From Maylandia zebra (lineage: Eukaryota > Chordata > Actinopteri > Cichliformes > Cichlidae), in NCBI RefSeq assembly GCF_041146795.1, contig NC_135174.1, positions 248,001 to 312,000 of the forward strand: a stretch of DNA of 64,000 nt, written 5' to 3'. Positions 12,030 through 22,099 of the stretch are shown piece by piece (the first letter of the stretch is position 1; every line of letters begins with the position of its first letter). The notes under the pieces are model-generated. The model was not told the DNA's origin. It made no database searches and worked only from the letters and a program-made list of their open reading frames with translations. The position numbers and the translations under genes are program-made.

Positions 12030-15000
12030 CTTAGAAGTCAAATAATACATTAGCCATACTTAAAAAAACATCTGAATTTCATTTAGAACTGAGATTCTAA
12101 GTTGTAAGGAGGAATCTTATGCACAGCCAGAAACATGTTTCCCCACTTTCACAATGCTGAGGTGCCAAATCCACAACCCCCAACAAATGGTTTATTACAC
12201 GCAGGTGTGAAGGGCAAGCTTTACTTACACAGCCTCACACACAGTAGATTTTTAAAGTTTTTTTGGGTGCAGTGGTTTAGCCACAGATGCAACATCCACT
12301 TTTGATAAAGATCACTCCACCTGTTTATTTCTTAAGAAATTAAGCGTCTTTATTAAGCTCCTATTTATAAATGTCTACACATTAATAGACACCGTGTGCT
12401 CTGAGACATTATAGTCTTCTACTTCTGCTTCCATCGGTTTGCATTTTAAACTCCCAACCTTTCAGGTTGTTATGAACGGCTTATATTTCTAACATTTTGT
12501 GATGTAAAAGTGAACCATGTTTTTTTTTTTTTTTTTTTTTTAATTTTCTGTTTGATGGAAGGACTTAAGACACGAGTTATTTAAACAATTCTAAATGACC
12601 GTGTGATGGCCATAGTACTTTATGTGGGCCAAATGTGTTAAGGATAATGTTTATCAATGTAAAATTGCAAAGAACCTTTGAATAGATTATAACATTTTGT
12701 AAACAGATACCTCAGAAGCTGTACTGGTAGATCTATGTATGTAAGGTAAAACTTTCCACAGTACTTCCACTTAAGTAACTAAACACATAAAGTCACCCTT
12801 ACCAATAATCCACTGCTCCTTGAAAAAAAGTAGCACAAACAGACAACTGACTGAGCAATGATAAGTAGAGCTACCCGAGGCCGAGACTCAAGCAGAAGAA
12901 AATTAAAAGTTGTTGTTTTTGTGGCTCGAAAAATTAAAGAAAGTATGTTTAATAATTCAACAAGACCCGCACCTTCAACACATGTACATTCAAATTTTGG
13001 AACAGGCTCAACATTGCTGCTGGTCAATAGTTTTTATCCGTTTGAAAAAGTCATTTTACGGCTTTAATGTTTCCAGTCATTTTACGGCTTTAATGTTTCC
13101 AGCTGATAAGGAGAATGAGTGCATTTCAAATGTGCGTCCAAAGGCTTTAAACATCTGCTTTGTCTGTAACGACAGTATCAAACTACAGAGCATTGTTTTT
13201 ACTAAAATTCAACATTTTCCGATGAAAATTTGGCTACTTTTTTTTTTTCTTTACTGTAACACGCACCTCAATGCCATTTTTAGGATATTCTTGGTGATCA
13301 CATTTTTTTCATATTTATGCTTTTGGCACTGAGGGTATCTAATACGCATGTTGTCACTGTGTTTGTACTACCAACTGTGAGGGCTCTGCTTTTGCTTTGA
13401 GCAGTCTGTTTTTATTTTGTCTCGTGTGTGTGTGTGTTTTTCAAACGAGATCCTCGTCAGTTTGATTTTGTTACCACAAACTTTGTGTGAAGTTCACAAC
13501 AGAGGTAAAGAGATTTAAACACCCCAGTTTAAGGAGGCAGGCAGGGGTTGAACCAGCTGCACAGGGCTGGTGAAGCAGAGAGTGTCGGGGGGAGATGTGC
13601 AACAGAAGCAGAGGGAACATTTTACAAGATGATAAATGGCAGATTTAGATGATTAAGGATTTGTTGACAAGATTAAAAGACACGTCCGTCAGAGTTCAAC
13701 AACATTACAGTTTGATTAAATAAAAAAGTTTTTAGACTACACAAGGTTCATTTTCTCCTCTGATAGTAATCATATTAAACATGTCGAGAAAGAAAGAGTA
13801 TAAAGAAAATAGTAAACGTGTGTCTAATTAAACTCTTCCTGTGAGCCTTACATCATCCTTTAATATGTTTGGTGTTACAAACTTGAAGAAGCACGGAAAA
13901 GATCATCAGACATTAATCTAATCAGTTTTCAGCCTTCATTCATATTGAAAAGTTGAAATCTTCCCTGCTAGACCCAAGTGCAGCGTTTAACACCGTCGGC
14001 CATAACATTTTATTACAGCTATTATTAAATGGAGAGTCCTCTTCACACACTGAGGTTAATTATGAAGCTCCACAGGCTTCTGTGCAAAGACCAGTTCTGT
14101 TTACATTATACGTGCTTTAGAAGACATAGCATACCACAGGTCAGCTCAGCAACATTTCGACTTTGGCTTGTTTTTTCTGGTTAACGTTAATTACGTAATT
14201 TAGAATTAAAGTTTAGTGTTTTTAGCATTTAGGATGGCCGTGGCGAGTAACTCAAGTGCTGTAAACATTTCATGAAACCTCATCAAAAGTTATCTGAGTT
14301 GGAAGGGTGGCTGTTAATAAGCCATTCTTAAGGAAGGAGAACAGAGAAAAATAAGGCTGAGGTGTGCCAAATTACACAAGAAATTGACTGGAAAAAGAAA
14401 TCAGCTGTAATATGTCTTATGGAGTAATGAATCCAAATTTGAAATATGCACGGAAGAGGTCCGAAGAGAGATACAACAGTGAGTGTCTATAGCCGTCTTT
14501 AACACAGCGTGGATACTCTACCGTGCTTTGAGGCTGGATTTCAGCCAGTGTTGTTGGAGCTCTTATCCAAATTAATCAAATTATGAATGTAGAAAAGTTC
14601 CACCAGATTTTGATCGACCATGTATTACCACGTAGTGTCTGATTGGCTTCAACTTCATTTTTCAGTACGACAATGATCGCAAACATACTGCCAATGTAGT
14701 CAAAGTATGCCTGGATGAAACAACGCATCAGTCATGGATTGATCTCTCCAGGGTTCGAACCTCAAGATAATCGAAGCGGTGTGGGATCATCTTGACAGAA
14801 AACAAAACAAAAGGCAGCCAGCATCCAAAGAAGAGTCTCGGATGTCTTTCAAGAAGCCTGCAGAACTAAGAAATTACAAGAAAGCTTACCTATTAGAGTT
14901 TAAGCTGTGTTGAAGAATGAAAGGCAGCTTTAACTGAACAAAAGGGGAGAAAAAAATCCCACATTGACAGCTATCTCTGAGTGACGTGTCCCTGGCAGGC

Positions 15001-15157
15001 TGACTGTAATTTTCTGAACCATGGGTACAGTGGAGAATTATTAACAGGTAGGGATCTGGTTCCAAGGAAACTAATTATTGTAGACACAAAAGTCTTAAGA
15101 TAGTAAGTTACATAAACAGCTGAAGTCCCACTACTATATTCAGAGTTTATCTATGCA

Positions 15158-15199
<42 letters not shown>

Positions 15200-15950
15200 C
15201 GGGAGAGTTGGAGGTATCCAATTTCCTTTTTTTTTTTTTTTTTTTTTTGATTGCCTTCTTGCGAACGCCGTCTGTTTTCCACATTCTGCAACGGTAAAAT
15301 ACGACTTTGAGGCGGATATTTGTTTTACCAAATGGACAAAACCCGTCTCCTGTTGACAAAACTCTCCTCATGGTTTAAACTTGACTCTGAGAAAAAAAAC
15401 TCTTTCCCACAGAGGGGGGTGCTTTAATAAACTTATTCGAATATGAGCTTTTTTCCACTAAGACTTATTTTATTGGGAGATGTACGAAATTATTTACCGG
15501 GTTACAAGCAATGATAATATCGGCTGTTGACTCCTCAGCGTCATCATTTTCTGTCTATTGAGAAAACCCATTGTAAAAGTAATGAAGAAAAAAACTCTTC
15601 CGCTGTCTCATTCCTCCTTGACCCGCGGTGTGTGTGTGTGTGTGCGTGAAACAAGATCGCCTGTCACGGCAATTATGGTTTGTTTTTTCAGTCTCTTGTA
15701 AAAAGGACTCTCAAAAGGAAAAGTAGTATTCACTAAGGGATATTTATTCAATTTTTTACACATACGGGGTAGGCAGCCTGTAGGTTACAAGTGGATAGAA
15801 AGTTCTTCTTTTCATCATAAGCTATGGTGTATCTTAAAGGTTTTTTACTGCGTCTGTATTATAGGAAAATAAAATTACTATTGAAAGAAACGGTTCTCTA
15901 CAGGAAGTCATCTCACTCCTCTTTGACCCGCGGTGTGTGTGTGAAACAAG
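10243..15950 (-). repeat. Right arm of the giant inverted repeat (5708 bp)
   Basis: Reverse complement of 3321-9030. It carries a private 24-bp tandem duplication (CATTTTACGGCTTTAATG repeated near 13058-13105), altered GT-run lengths and a few substitutions. Relative to the left end it lacks about 770 bp between CAGCTT of the terminal repeat and CTTGTTTCAC, with CTT shared at both sides. That is the footprint of a microhomology deletion. Confidence 0.9.
14370..14955 (+). pseudogene. Decayed Tc1-like transposase fragment (right arm)
   Basis: Inverted copy of the fragment at 4345-4930. LWSNESKFEIF lies near 14418 and WDHLDRKQNKRQPASKEES near 14780-14840 on the plus strand, with the same stop codons. 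It is a remnant carried by the palindrome, not the source of its mobility: its TA-type family does not match the TC target duplication. Confidence 0.75.
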
Positions 15951-15972
15951 CTGTATGGGAGTATCTCTCTCG
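15948..15972 (-). repeat. Right terminal inverted repeat of the 13.4-kb insertion
   Basis: Exact inverted copy of 2525-2549. It is followed by the duplicated TC at 15973-15974 and then the L1 ORF2 codons for KAPGPD on the minus strand. Confidence 0.9.
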
Positions 15973-17393
15973 TCTGGACCTGGAGCCTTATTATTGGGCA
16001 TACTTATCAGGGCTTCCTGGAGTTCACCTGGTGTCAGTGGTGAATCCAGTGCCATTGCTTGAGTGTCCAATAATTTTGGAAGAGTTATGTTGTCCAAAAA
16101 CGGATCAATTTCTTTTTTAGATGGGTTTATTTGTGGTGAATACAACGTTTTATAGAAATCCCTGAAAATGTTGTTTATTTGTATCGGATCATATATTGTG
16201 TTCCCAGATGAATCTTGAACAGCACATATAGTTGTTTTTTCTCTATTTATTTTTAGCTGGTTTGCTAGAAATTGACCGGATTTATTACCATGTTCATAAT
16301 TTTGTAAGCGTAGTCTTTGTACTAAGAATTTTGTTTTTTTATTAATTATCTCATTTAATTCTAGTTTAGTTTTGCGTATTTTGTTCAGTGTTTCCTGATC
16401 TTGGTGGGACGCGTAGGCTTCTTCTAGTGATTTGATGTTTTTTTCTAATTCCTGAATTTTTTTGTTTTCTTTTTTTTTTTTTTGTGATGAGAAAGAAATT
16501 ATTTTACCTCTCATCACAGCTTTCCCTGCTTCCCATAGAACAGAAGCAGATATTCCGGGAGTGTCATTATAGTCTAAATATGAAGTCCACTCTTTTTTAA
16601 AATATTTAATAAAGTCTTCATCTTTAAGTAGCGATATATTAAATCTCCAGTTTTTACTTGGCGTAGTATTATTCTTGTGCATTAGTGTTAAAGATACAGG
16701 ACCATGATCGCTGACAGCTATAGGGTGAATCTCAGTGTCTGAAATGTCGTTCAGCAGTGAGCTGCTGACCAAAAAATAATCCAGATGAGAGTAGGAGTGA
16801 TGGACATGTGAGAAAAAAGTATATTCCTTACTGGTGGGGTGAAGGGAGCGCCATGCATCGCAAAGACCAAAGTCGCTCATATACTGTTTGATTATATTTG
16901 TGGACTGCCAATTACGCTGAGTTCCCGCTGTATTGAGCCTATCCATGTCTTCATTTAGTCCAAGGTTGAGGTCGCCTCCAAGAACAAGTGTGCCATCTAA
17001 GTGTTCAGAGAGTGCACTGAAAAAACCGTGAAAGAATGAGGGATCATCAACATTTGGAACATATACACTTGCAATACATAGCTTTTTATCACGTATAGAT
17101 AGTTTAATGATTAAGAATCTGCCCTCTGGATCTATAACTGTATCGAGTACTGTGAAATTAATATTTTTATGTATTAAAATTGCTACTCCCCTTTGTCTAG
17201 AATTATAACAAGCTGAGAACACATTAGGAAACTCAGGTGTTTTAAGTTCATTCGAACCTCTAAGAGTTCTGTGGGTCTCTTGTAAAAGGACAACATCTGC
17301 CTGTAGTTTTTTGAGTTGGTTAAATATTTTTAACCTCTTTTCTCTGGAGCCAGCTCCATTTATATTCCATGTAATGAACCTCAGTGTACCCAT
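15973..17393 (-). CDS. L1/Tx1-like ORF2, N-terminal part (AP endonuclease)
   Basis: This is the first ~473 codons of a LINE ORF2, starting at the ATG complementary to 17391-17393. It opens with MGTLRFITWNINGAG, typical of apurinic/apyrimidinic endonucleases that nick target DNA. Further motifs are LLQETH (about residue 38), GGDLNLGL (about 141), a SHLDYFLVS segment (about 205) and the catalytic SDHGPVSL (about 226). A Lys/Glu-rich coiled linker follows. The reading frame is open to the insertion point, where it enters the inserted DNA and ends after about 46 foreign codons (stop near 15834). The catalytic residues seen look intact, so this copy was probably young when it was interrupted. The rest of the protein lies at 2524-251. 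Confidence 0.9.
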
Positions 17394-17967
17394 AGATGTT
17401 TGTGTATAACTAGGGATGTATGCTGTGCGCGTCGCTTAGACAGGTGGAGAGAATACGTCACTTGTTCATAAATAAAGAGAAGGAGAGAGAGAAAAAATGT
17501 GTGGCGAGATGCTCCCTGAGTCTGACTTTGTGTATGCATAGTTACTAATATGAGTAGGCTTGGCTTAAGTGTGTGTATCCTAAACGACTGTGTGCGCTGT
17601 CTGACTGAAGTAAATGTGCTGCCGTTGAGCGCATGGTGCGTATGTGTTGAAATAAAGGATGTTGCTTGTGGATGAGTGTCGAAGCAGGTGATCGAGGCAG
17701 TGAAAGGAATAAAGAAAGAAACCAAGGACAGGGGTGAGCAGCATAAAACCAAGAGGGGGAAAAGAGAGGAAAAAAAAACGAGAAGAAAAAAACAAAAACA
17801 AAACGTAAACATTCCAATTAAATCACTGACGGAGAGTGACGGTGTTAATTCTGCTATGAAATCACACTTTAAGATGCGATTTGATACTGGTAAGTTAAAC
17901 AGATGTTAATGCAAGTTAGTGTGAGTGGATAGGGAAAGGGTGTAGCTGATTCTTATCTGGTGTGAGG

Positions 17968-18098
17968 TTAATACAGCCACGGAGTGATGTTGGGGTCGCG
18001 GTGGAGCTGTCCGTCCACGTACAGCCGGTCCACAGCGATGACAGCGCGGGAGCCCTTCTGGATGAAGCCACGTCGGATTGGGAGTGTAACCTTCACCC
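17968..18098 (-). pseudogene. L1/Tx1-like ORF1 C-terminal remnant
   Basis: About 42 codons upstream of ORF2 on the same strand read VKVTLPIRRGFIQKG ... VDRLYVDGQLH and end at a TAA, 575 bp before the ORF2 ATG. Position and composition fit the end of the RNA-binding ORF1 protein of an L1/Tx1 element whose 5' part was lost by truncation near 18105. The assignment rests mainly on position. Confidence 0.5.
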
Positions 18099-18105
18099 AT
18101 ACATC

Positions 18106-18845
18106 TATGCTTGCTAACCAAGCTTACTGGCCTTACCTGATAACAAAGTACTTTACACTTTGGTCCAAATACCATAACTTCTAATCCCCAAAACGATTAA
18201 GATTGGAGCGGCTAGTTTCAAATACGGAGTCCAAAACCAAGCACTGCACTGCAAGACAGTTTTTCGATTTAAAAATAATTATCAAAATATCTCTTATATT
18301 GCTAAAATGGTTAAAGAAAAAAGGTTCTGTCCTAACCATTTTAATCAAAAACAGGAGTATGTAGTAATCAGGCAGCATGGCTGTGTTCTGGTGTCAGGAA
18401 AGACGCAGCTGGTCAAACTGTTTATATGTTTATTGTTGAAAAAACAATGGACAGAGGGAGTTGCACTGTTTTTGTCACCTCTAATCTCTTTTCTTCAGCC
18501 TCTTCATCATACAAATCCAGTAAATGAAAATTCAGACCATTTTATAATTCCACAAAGACGATTTAAGAGCTCAGAGTCCTAGGGTACAGGGACCGTCCAC
18601 GTTCAGTCCAGTGCTGAAAGAGGAGCTGCTCCACAGGAAGTGCTCACAGCAAGCTTTCAGTCATCAGCCTCACATCTCAGTTTCCTTCAAGTGACACAAA
18701 CACACTTAAGTAAATCAGTGTTATCACTCAAAATAACTGTGCTGGATGAAAGGACAGTTAATGTGAACCACAGTTTGTATTTAAAGCTTTCATTAAACCC
18801 ATCTCAGGTTTAATGGTACTCCTGTGTCTGCAGCTCTGTCCAGCT
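18106..18845. other. Intergenic sequence, no gene recognised
   Basis: AT-rich DNA between the L1 5' end and the first SINE. No ORF with family resemblance and no clear repeat boundary was seen. Confidence 0.5.
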
Positions 18846-18848
18846 GAA

Positions 18849-19138
18849 ATGGTAAATGGCCTGTATTCGTATAGCGCTTTACTCTACATTCAGTCATCCA
18901 CCCATTCACACACTGCAAGCTACATTGTAGCCACAGCTGCCCTGGGCTACAGCCTCGCACTGACAGAGGCGAGGCTGCCGGACACTGGCGCCACCGGGCC
19001 CTCTGACCACCACCAGTAGGCAACGGGTGAAGTGTCTTGCCCAAGGACACAACGACCGAGACTGTCCAAGCCGGGGCTCGAACCAGCAACCTTCCGATTA
19101 CAAGGCAAGCTCCCAACTCTTGAGCCACGACCGCCCCC
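18849..19138 (-). mobile_element. tRNA-derived SINE, copy 1
   Basis: On the minus strand the element starts GGGCGGTCGTGGCTCAAGAG, contains a tRNA-like B box (GGTTGCTGGTTCGAGCCCC) and TCCTTGGGCAAGACACTTCA, and ends with AGCGCTATACGAATACAGGC. The same family is present at 56338-56650. Internal promoter boxes of this type support RNA polymerase III transcription in SINEs. Confidence 0.85.
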
Positions 19139-21060
19139 ACTGAACATTGTAGGAGATTACCAGAGGTCTTCCCATGTCACACGAAAACTCAAATACTGCC
19201 AAAATGATTCTGATTGGCTGAAAAGATCAGAACACACTCATGTTAACTGAGGATCACATGATGAAGCTCATGCTGGCTTAAATTTCTCCTCTCTGCAGTT
19301 TGCTGTGACTCTTCACTTTCCCTCTGCTGCTACATGTTCACTGGAGTAAGCCTCAAAATTAAATGTGGTGTATGCCAGTGTGCAAAAAACATCCTGGATT
19401 TGCCTCATTGTGACTTCCAGTTCCTGAAAAGTAAAACCAGGCTGAAGGATGGTTGGAGCCTGATGTAAACATACCTGAACAAATGAGGCTCAGGAGCAGA
19501 TTAAACCTTTGAACCGAAGCTCTTTTTCCTGAAGAGATTCAGAACAGCACTCTGCATCCACATTTCCTTCTTCTAACTCACTAAACAGAGAGTTTGATTC
19601 GATATGTCAACTTTATTTTCAACATTTTGAATCTTACCTTCCTGTTAGAGCAAAGGTCATATGTAAAGCTCTTTAAGATGAACAATGCAGTCTTGTTTTA
19701 AAAAGCAGACAAGCACTCAAAGCAGATTAAAGTTTTTATTCACTTTGACTTTATATTACAGTTGAGATGCAAATGAATAAATTTGGGTAATTAGGCAGAT
19801 TGTTGTTACAATTTAGTCAGTGATTCGGACTTTTTCAGTTTGCACCTAAAGTACTGTAAGAGATCGATGCACAAATGAGTGAAGGAAGAAAACAACAACA
19901 ACGACAGAGACAATATGATATGCTTCATCTGATTGGCTGTAAAGTGAAGCAGGAATAAGATGAGAAATGTCACAAACCTGTGACCAGTGTTAGCAGACCA
20001 ACACGCTGGTGTCATCAGGTTCATGTTGGGAACAAAGCGGACGTGATGTTGGTAAAGCTGCCTGCCTGCACCGAGACGCCGGGCCCAGGGACACGCCCTG
20101 ACTCGGTTAACGATTAAGCAATGCCCTTCTGTTAGTTAGCCACGACACAGCAGGCCCAGAGTCACAAGCTGCCACAATGATCATGATCCAGATGTGTTAC
20201 CAGAAAATAAGGCAGCGCTTAAAAAAAAATTCCCGTAAACATCCTTTAAGAGATTAACCTAAAATCAATGGAAATTATAAAAAAGAAGCAAAGTCAGAGA
20301 AAAGTGTCAACCTTTGCTTTTGGTTCACATTACAGTTCAAACACATTTCATCAGTTTCATTTACAAAACATCAGGATTTTGAGATTTTCCTTATGTCATG
20401 TGATTCAGCTGGAGTTATGGTGCCGAGGCGAGACGGTCTCAGCGTCACAGCGTTCACACAATGCAACAGCATCAATCACGAGCACCGCCGAACGCTTTTC
20501 CAGAACGCTGCCTTATATCAGCAGGGGGATTATTGCCATTCCAGGTCAAAGACAGGAGGGGCTGAGATTCCAAAATAAAAGACAGGAAGCAGATATTTCA
20601 GCACTGAATTTACAAGAGATAAAAAAATACTCGTTGACAATTTAAATAAACTTTGAGATCGTGACAAAAGGTCACATTTTTAAGAAAAGCAGTCTTCGAC
20701 TGTTACTACTCGTTCTCGCCCACATCCAGCGGGGACTTCCTGTTCCCGGAGCTGCATCACCATTTCTAAAACACTATTTCCAGCTTTCTTTTTTAATATT
20801 AGCATCGTTACCAAGACCAAGGACTGCAAGAAAACCCGGAGCAGCTTTGGGGCCTGAACTTGGTGTGATACAGTCGTCTGCAGCAGGCTCCATCCTACCA
20901 AAGCACTAACAAACACAAAGCTGCCCTCAGCTGAGAGTCGTGTAAGAACGAGTTGGGATCACGCACAGAGCTTTTTCCTACAATCTTAAAACTATCCTTA
21001 GGGAATCATCTCAGCTTATACCACAAGCACATCGTGTATTAATCAGTGCAGCACGTCCCT

Positions 21061-21091
<31 letters not shown>

Positions 21092-22099
21092 CACACACAC
21101 ACACACACACGATCCCTTCACAGTTATAATGGCTGATTTTCCAATTGTTACCCAGTTAGAAATGAATTCCTCACACGATCAACTTAAAATCACTGACCTA
21201 AGCTAACAACAGAACAATGGCACTGGAGTCATCACGACAAATCCAAATGTAGAGAAAAGCAGACGGGCGTCTGGAAGGATGATATGGCAGCTCGACGTTT
21301 ACGAGGACAGAAGCAGCCACGGTGAAAGACGACTGGTCAACGCCGAGGTCGACATCGATGAGCTCGATCGTGTCCAAGATCAAACAAGCCATGGCTGAGA
21401 CGGGATGAGGAGCACGGTGGCACTAACATTAAGCTGTTTCTTACAGTAAATACCTGAGTTAGACATGTTTAGACAGTGGTATGAACAACAACGGTGGAGC
21501 AGGCCCGCCTCATCCCTGACTCACGTCTGCTTTCCAGCCCTGGTTTAGGAATCTGACGCCACACTGTAAACATAAATGAATCCAGTTAAGCCCTGTGAAT
21601 GATAAGATGATCAGGAAGTGTCAGCATGAGCAGTGGAGCTTTAGGTAGTTTACAGACAGACTGCATAGAAGTCACCACAATCCTGACCCTGTGAATCCAG
21701 GAACAACAAAATCCCTCCGTCTGCACAGCTGCCCGGAAACATCAGGACTGAGGTGGTGGGTGGATCTGTGGTCTGCAGCTCGCTCTTGAAAGCGAGACAC
21801 CGCAGAGCCAGCGTTATCAGAGGTACGGTCGACACCTTCCCATCTTTTTACACTACGTGCCGTCACAGTTTCACTGGCCGTGGCATCAGATACTCAAACC
21901 ACTGATCGCTGAGGTCAGGTGACCCTGTGTGAGCATCAGTGAGCTGCAGACGCGGCGTGTGAGGTCCTAATGCCTTCATGGGTTGGTTAGTGCATGTCGT
22001 GCTGAACACAGCTGCCCAGTCGCCTCCACTGCACACACACAGTCAGGTGAGATGATGCTTCGTCGTTTCAGCAGGAGGCGGGGTTTGTTTGAGCGAGCT
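19139..22099 (-). other. ipmk downstream and probable 3' UTR
   Basis: Three kilobases 3' of the ipmk stop codon on the minus strand. Reverse-strand AATAAA signals occur near 19611 and 19735, which would give a 3' UTR of about 2.4 kb if used; this is a guess. A CCAG/CA microsatellite lies at about 21067-21110. No other gene was recognised. Confidence 0.45.
21067..21110 (+). repeat. CCAG then CA microsatellite
   Basis: About six CCAG units run directly into about ten CA units, inside the probable ipmk 3' UTR. Confidence 0.9.

Larger units (their letters stand above)
2525..15972. mobile_element. 13,448-bp palindromic insertion with TIRs and TC target duplication
   Basis: Both ends carry the same 25-bp inverted sequence (2525-2549 and 15948-15972), starting CGAGAGAGATACTCCCATAC. 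Flanking TC dinucleotides (2523-2524 and 15973-15974) are duplicated; taking one copy away restores CCA-GAC-GGC-TTT of the interrupted L1 ORF2. Contents: an unpaired left segment 2550-3320, left arm 3321-9030, spacer 9031-10242, right arm 10243-15950. No intact transposase, integrase, polymerase or capsid frame is visible. The clean ends and target duplication indicate transposition, with the element probably non-autonomous. The superfamily is not identified: a 2-bp TC duplication is not Tc1 (TA), hAT (8 bp), piggyBac (TTAA) or Harbinger (3 bp). Confidence 0.85.
318..18105 (-). mobile_element. L1/Tx1-like LINE, split by a 13.4-kb insertion
   Basis: A minus-strand non-LTR retrotransposon occupies 18105 to 15973 and 2524 to 318. 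It has a short ORF1-like remnant, an endonuclease-reverse transcriptase ORF2, and an AT-rich spacer between them. The two halves belong to one copy. The right half stops at a KAPGPD motif and the left half resumes at GFPAEFY, the uninterrupted sequence expected at the start of the RT domain. The 5' end appears truncated near 18105, and the 3' end is lost at the junction with the GGAT-tailed LINE. Joined length without the insert is about 4.3 kb. Confidence 0.88.

Noticed and set aside
2525-15972. Herpesvirus-, Teratorn- or Polinton-like integrated genome
   Set aside because: No capsid, polymerase, integrase or packaging-type frame in 13.4 kb; ends and target duplication differ from piggyBac (TTAA) and Polinton (5-6 bp).
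17381-17812. Overlapping Phe/Leu-rich ORFs upstream of L1 ORF2
   Set aside because: Low-complexity translations of a purine/pyrimidine-rich L1 spacer.
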